Positions 62,722-64,000 of a DNA stretch of 64,000 nucleotides are shown in pieces. This DNA comes from an uncultured Eubacteriales bacterium (GTDB lineage: Bacteria > Bacillota > Clostridia > Lachnospirales > Lachnospiraceae): positions 62,001 through 126,000 of the forward strand of contig CASDTX010000046.1 in assembly GCA_949283695.1 (NCBI GenBank), given 5' to 3'. Position numbers and translations under genes: made by a program. The notes below the pieces were generated by a model, which saw nothing but the letters and a program-made list of their open reading frames with translations, did no database searches and was not told where the DNA came from. Within the stretch, counting starts at the first letter, position 1; each line of letters opens with the position of its first letter.

Positions 62722-64000
62722 TTATTTCTGCGGGAGGTCCAGATTCTTAAGCGCATCTGCAAAAGCGCTGTTAATGGGCGCGGCAGCTTCTTTTGCCTGC
62801 CGTTTCAGGTAGTTTGCCACATCTCGCTTATTTGCGCTCTTCCCCTGGCTTTTCTTCCGGTCCTGGAAGGAGGACAGCTTCTCCTTATAGCCGCAGGAGC
62901 AGACGAAGCGCTGGGACTCGCCCTTCCCGACAAGTTCCATCTTCTTGTGACATACCGGACATCTGGCGTTAGTCTTGCGGGATAAGGTCTCCCGGTATCC
63001 GCATTCCCGGTCCTGGCATACAAGCATTTTCCCGTGTTTGCCGTTAACTTCCAGCATGAAGCGGCCGCATTGCGGACATTTATGGCGGGTCAGATTGTCA
63101 TGCCGGAACGTGCCTTCTGCTTCCCGGATCTGGCGGATCAAAGACTTCGTGTACTCCTCGATCTCTTGCAGAAATTTCTGGTCTGATTCCTTCCCCTGGG
63201 CAATGGACTTTAATCTCAATTCCCACTGAGCTGTGAGCTCGGGCCGCTTCAGATCCTCGGGAACCAGGGAGAGAAGCTGGCGTCCTTTGGAGGTGATATG
63301 AATCTCGGATCCTTTCTTCTCCATCAGGAAGCTGCTGAAGAGCTTCTCAATAATATCTGCCCGGGTGGCCACAGTGCCCAGTCCGCCGGTTTCACCCAGC
63401 GTGCGGATGATCGAACTGTCGCGGTGCTCCAGATATTTTACCGGGTTCTCCATGGCTGCGATCAGAGTCCCTTCCGTGAAGCGGGAAGGAGGGGCCGTCT
63501 TTCCTTCGGTAATGACAGCGGCCGATACAGGAAGAAGGGAGCCGTTCTTTAACCGGGACAGACCGGCTGTCAGATCCGGGGAAGAGGCGGAAGTGAAATC
63601 AAGAGAATCCTCAGCGGGATCAAAGTCCAGGTTCTCACTGATTTCACGCCATCCGGCCGTCACCATTAATTTGGCGGATGCACGGAAGACTTCTCCGCTG
63701 CACTCGGCTGTGACAGAGGTCTCATCATACTCACATGCGGGAGAGAGAACGGCGAGAAACCGGCGGACAACCAGATCGTAAATCTTCCGCTCATCACTGC
63801 TCATGGCTTCTAACTGAACAAATTGTTCGGTAGGAATAATGGCATGATGGTCAGATACCTTTGCATTATTGATAAAAGAGCGGTCAGGGCGGATTTCCTG
63901 CATGGACAGCCGGGCAGCCGGTCTGCGGTAGGGCCCCACGGCACAGGCTTTGAGCCGCTCACGCAGTGTACCTGCCATATCGGAAGTCAGATAGCGGGAG
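62722..64000 (-). CDS. topB: DNA topoisomerase III, C-terminal part (partial)
   Basis: The frame runs from the window end (SRYLTSDMAGTLRERL at the edge) to a stop at 62722, so at least 425 residues are seen. The upstream part with the TOPRIM domain and most likely the active-site Tyr lies outside. Visible parts include NAKVSDHHAIIPTEQ, IYDLVVRRFLAVLSP, the LGETGGLGTVATRADIIEKLF segment and C-terminal zinc ribbons (CPQCGRFML, CQDRECGY, CPVCHKKM). The long, Cys-rich tail is typical of TopB in Bacillota. An internal ATG at 63978 is not the real start. Confidence 0.92.
   Translation of the reverse strand, partial: SRYLTSDMAGTLRERLKACAVGPYRRPAARLSMQEIRPDRSFINNAKVSDHHAIIPTEQFVQLEAMSSDERKIYDLVVRRFLAVLSPACEYDETSVTAECSGEVFRASAKLMVTAGWREISENLDFDPAEDSLDFTSASSPDLTAGLSRLKNGSLLPVSAAVITEGKTAPPSRFTEGTLIAAMENPVKYLEHRDSSIIRTLGETGGLGTVATRADIIEKLFSSFLMEKKGSEIHITSKGRQLLSLVPEDLKRPELTAQWELRLKSIAQGKESDQKFLQEIEEYTKSLIRQIREAEGTFRHDNLTRHKCPQCGRFMLEVNGKHGKMLVCQDRECGYRETLSRKTNARCPVCHKKMELVGKGESQRFVCSCGYKEKLSSFQDRKKSQGKSANKRDVANYLKRQAKEAAAPINSAFADALKNLDLPQK

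Overview
The window is chromosomal DNA of a Gram-positive, spore-forming Bacillota, most probably a gut-type Lachnospiraceae (inference). Supporting signs are CodY, a spore sigma-K gene, a HrcA/CIRCE-controlled groESL operon, a DUF5688 protein, strong AGGAGG ribosome binding sites, sigma-A promoters, the Bacillota gene orders dprA-topA-codY and era-yqzL-recO, and a GC content near 50 percent. No prophage, IS transposase, CRISPR array or rRNA gene was seen.

Region 1 (1-14272) is an arabinan and L-arabinose utilisation locus. It holds the end of a sugar-binding protein, two sugar ABC permeases, a cytoplasmic-type GH43, an unusual ArsR-type regulator with a long beta-rich C-terminal domain and its own palindromic operator, a GH43 lipoprotein, a GH51 arabinofuranosidase, a small Cys-rich protein, then araR-araD-araA and an FGGY kinase that probably acts as ribulokinase. 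The genes give a full route: trim arabinan outside, import the oligosaccharides, cut them to arabinose inside, and convert arabinose to xylulose-5-phosphate. A diaminopimelate dehydrogenase gene with its own promoter interrupts the cluster.

Region 2 (14463-25840) holds tRNA-Thr, a thioesterase, a DUF362 ferredoxin-like protein and a sodium symporter. A six-gene module follows: response regulator, histidine kinase with a perfect 15-bp tandem repeat, MacA-like adaptor with an inserted surface module, MacB-like ATPase and permease, and a CPBP protease. It resembles envelope-stress or peptide-efflux modules. A NitT/TauT-type ABC ATPase and permease lie convergent to it.

Region 3 (25991-37254) is mainly amino-acid and central metabolism: a cytidylate-kinase-like protein, queH, argH, asd, leuCD, an NhaC-type antiporter, thrC and pckA. 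Region 4 (37341-52429) is housekeeping: sigK, comM, dprA, topA, codY, groESL, guaB, an amidase, a chorismate mutase-shikimate kinase fusion, yqeG, efp and a DUF5688 gene. Region 5 (52524-64000) holds tRNA-Arg, a self-regulated GntR/ABC operon, nfo, an M16C peptidase, era-yqzL-recO, an orphan amino-acid-type binding lipoprotein and the end of topB.

Two families of dispersed, non-coding intergenic repeats run through the window. One is about 163 bp in full copies, has terminal inverted repeats (CAGTTCAG...CTGAACTG), and one fragment supplies the C-terminus and stop codon of queH. The other is a short palindromic unit around GTGACAGGCAC found at four sites. These repeats, the ArsR-type sensor and the tandem-repeat kinase with its remodelled efflux adaptor are the parts most worth a second look. 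I did not find a clearly new defence or mobile system.
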